Shown here piece after piece: positions 5,775 to 5,908 of a DNA stretch of 5,908 bases. Position 1 is the first letter of the stretch. Each line of letters starts with the position of its first letter. Under the pieces are notes generated by a model. That model was not told where the DNA came from and did no database searches. It saw only the letters and a program-made list of their open reading frames with translations. The DNA comes from Bacteroidota bacterium (GTDB taxonomy: Bacteria > Bacteroidota > Bacteroidia > Chitinophagales > Chitinophagaceae): positions 1-5,908 of the forward strand of contig CANHJA010000146.1 in the NCBI GenBank assembly GCA_947460795.1, written 5' to 3'. A program made the translations under genes and the position numbers.

Positions 5775-5908
5775 GTGTTGGTATTGAAAAGTTGAATAAT
5801 GTGCGTGTCGTTGAAAAGTGCGACGCAATTTCGCTGCACAAATAAAAAGACCTCGACCTCAAAAAAATGTATTTATTTCCTTTTATTCTTTACATGAGCG
5901 TCTACAGA
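5775..5908. other. Right-end stretch with no supported gene
   Basis: No frame on either strand gives a recognisable protein here. An ATG at 5867 opens a 14-codon + frame to the window edge (MYLFPFILYMSVYR), and a - strand frame enters from the edge and stops at 5873-5875 (end KNKRK). Either could be a gene end, but both are too short to judge and no TAnnTTTG box precedes the ATG. GTGC (5818-5821) and GCAC (5836-5839) form a weak imperfect dyad. Confidence 0.4.

Noticed and set aside
5867..5908. Start of a gene at ATG 5867, or end of a - strand gene at 5873
   Set aside because: Only 14 and 11 codons are visible, with no promoter match and no family signal. The bidirectional terminator at 5743-5774 weakly favours a - strand gene to the right but does not prove it.

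Overview
The window is AT-rich and densely coding. It looks like a chromosomal segment from a Bacteroidota bacterium, possibly of the Chitinophagales/Saprospirales kind; the rank below phylum is a guess. Three things point there. There are no Shine-Dalgarno-like purine tracts in front of the genes. Sequences matching or close to the Bacteroidota sigma-A -7 element TAnnTTTG lie 26-28 nt before three start codons. The gene families (a NamZ/DUF1343 protein, a prohibitin-like SPFH protein, a ClpC ATPase with a conserved MDAHFS-type start) are common in that phylum.

Layout from left to right. Positions 1-186 are the last 61 codons of a DUF1343/NamZ-type exo-N-acetylmuramidase. After a 74-bp gap comes a 302-residue prohibitin/SPFH membrane protein (261-1169, +). 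A short STAS-like protein (1172-1555, -) converges on it with only 2 bp between the stop codons. The STAS-like gene is divergent from clpC (1619-4183, +), and the two share a 63-bp intergenic region. clpC is a complete 854-residue double-AAA+ unfoldase and ends at a strong intrinsic terminator (4205-4242). A new transcription unit then starts from a well-formed -33/-7 promoter (4325-4355). It holds a 70-residue single-span membrane protein (4376-4588) and, 15 bp downstream and in the same frame, a GT2 glycosyltransferase (4604-5650). This unit is followed by a small CTCTGC-type repeat and a probably bidirectional terminator (5743-5774). The last 134 bp carry no gene I can support.

Taken together the genes are envelope and protein quality-control housekeeping: peptidoglycan turnover (NamZ), membrane scaffolding or proteostasis (SPFH), regulated proteolysis (ClpC, probably with ClpP), and glycan synthesis (GT2 with a small membrane partner). 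I see no mobile element, CRISPR array, RNA gene or obvious defence system. The points most worth a second look are small. A 12-bp hairpin buries the glycosyltransferase start codon and spans the stop of the gene before it. The STAS-like protein next to clpC has a degenerate phosphorylation motif. The -7 elements sit at a near-constant distance from the start codons, implying very short leaders. The SPFH N-terminus could be read as a second, lipoprotein-type start.
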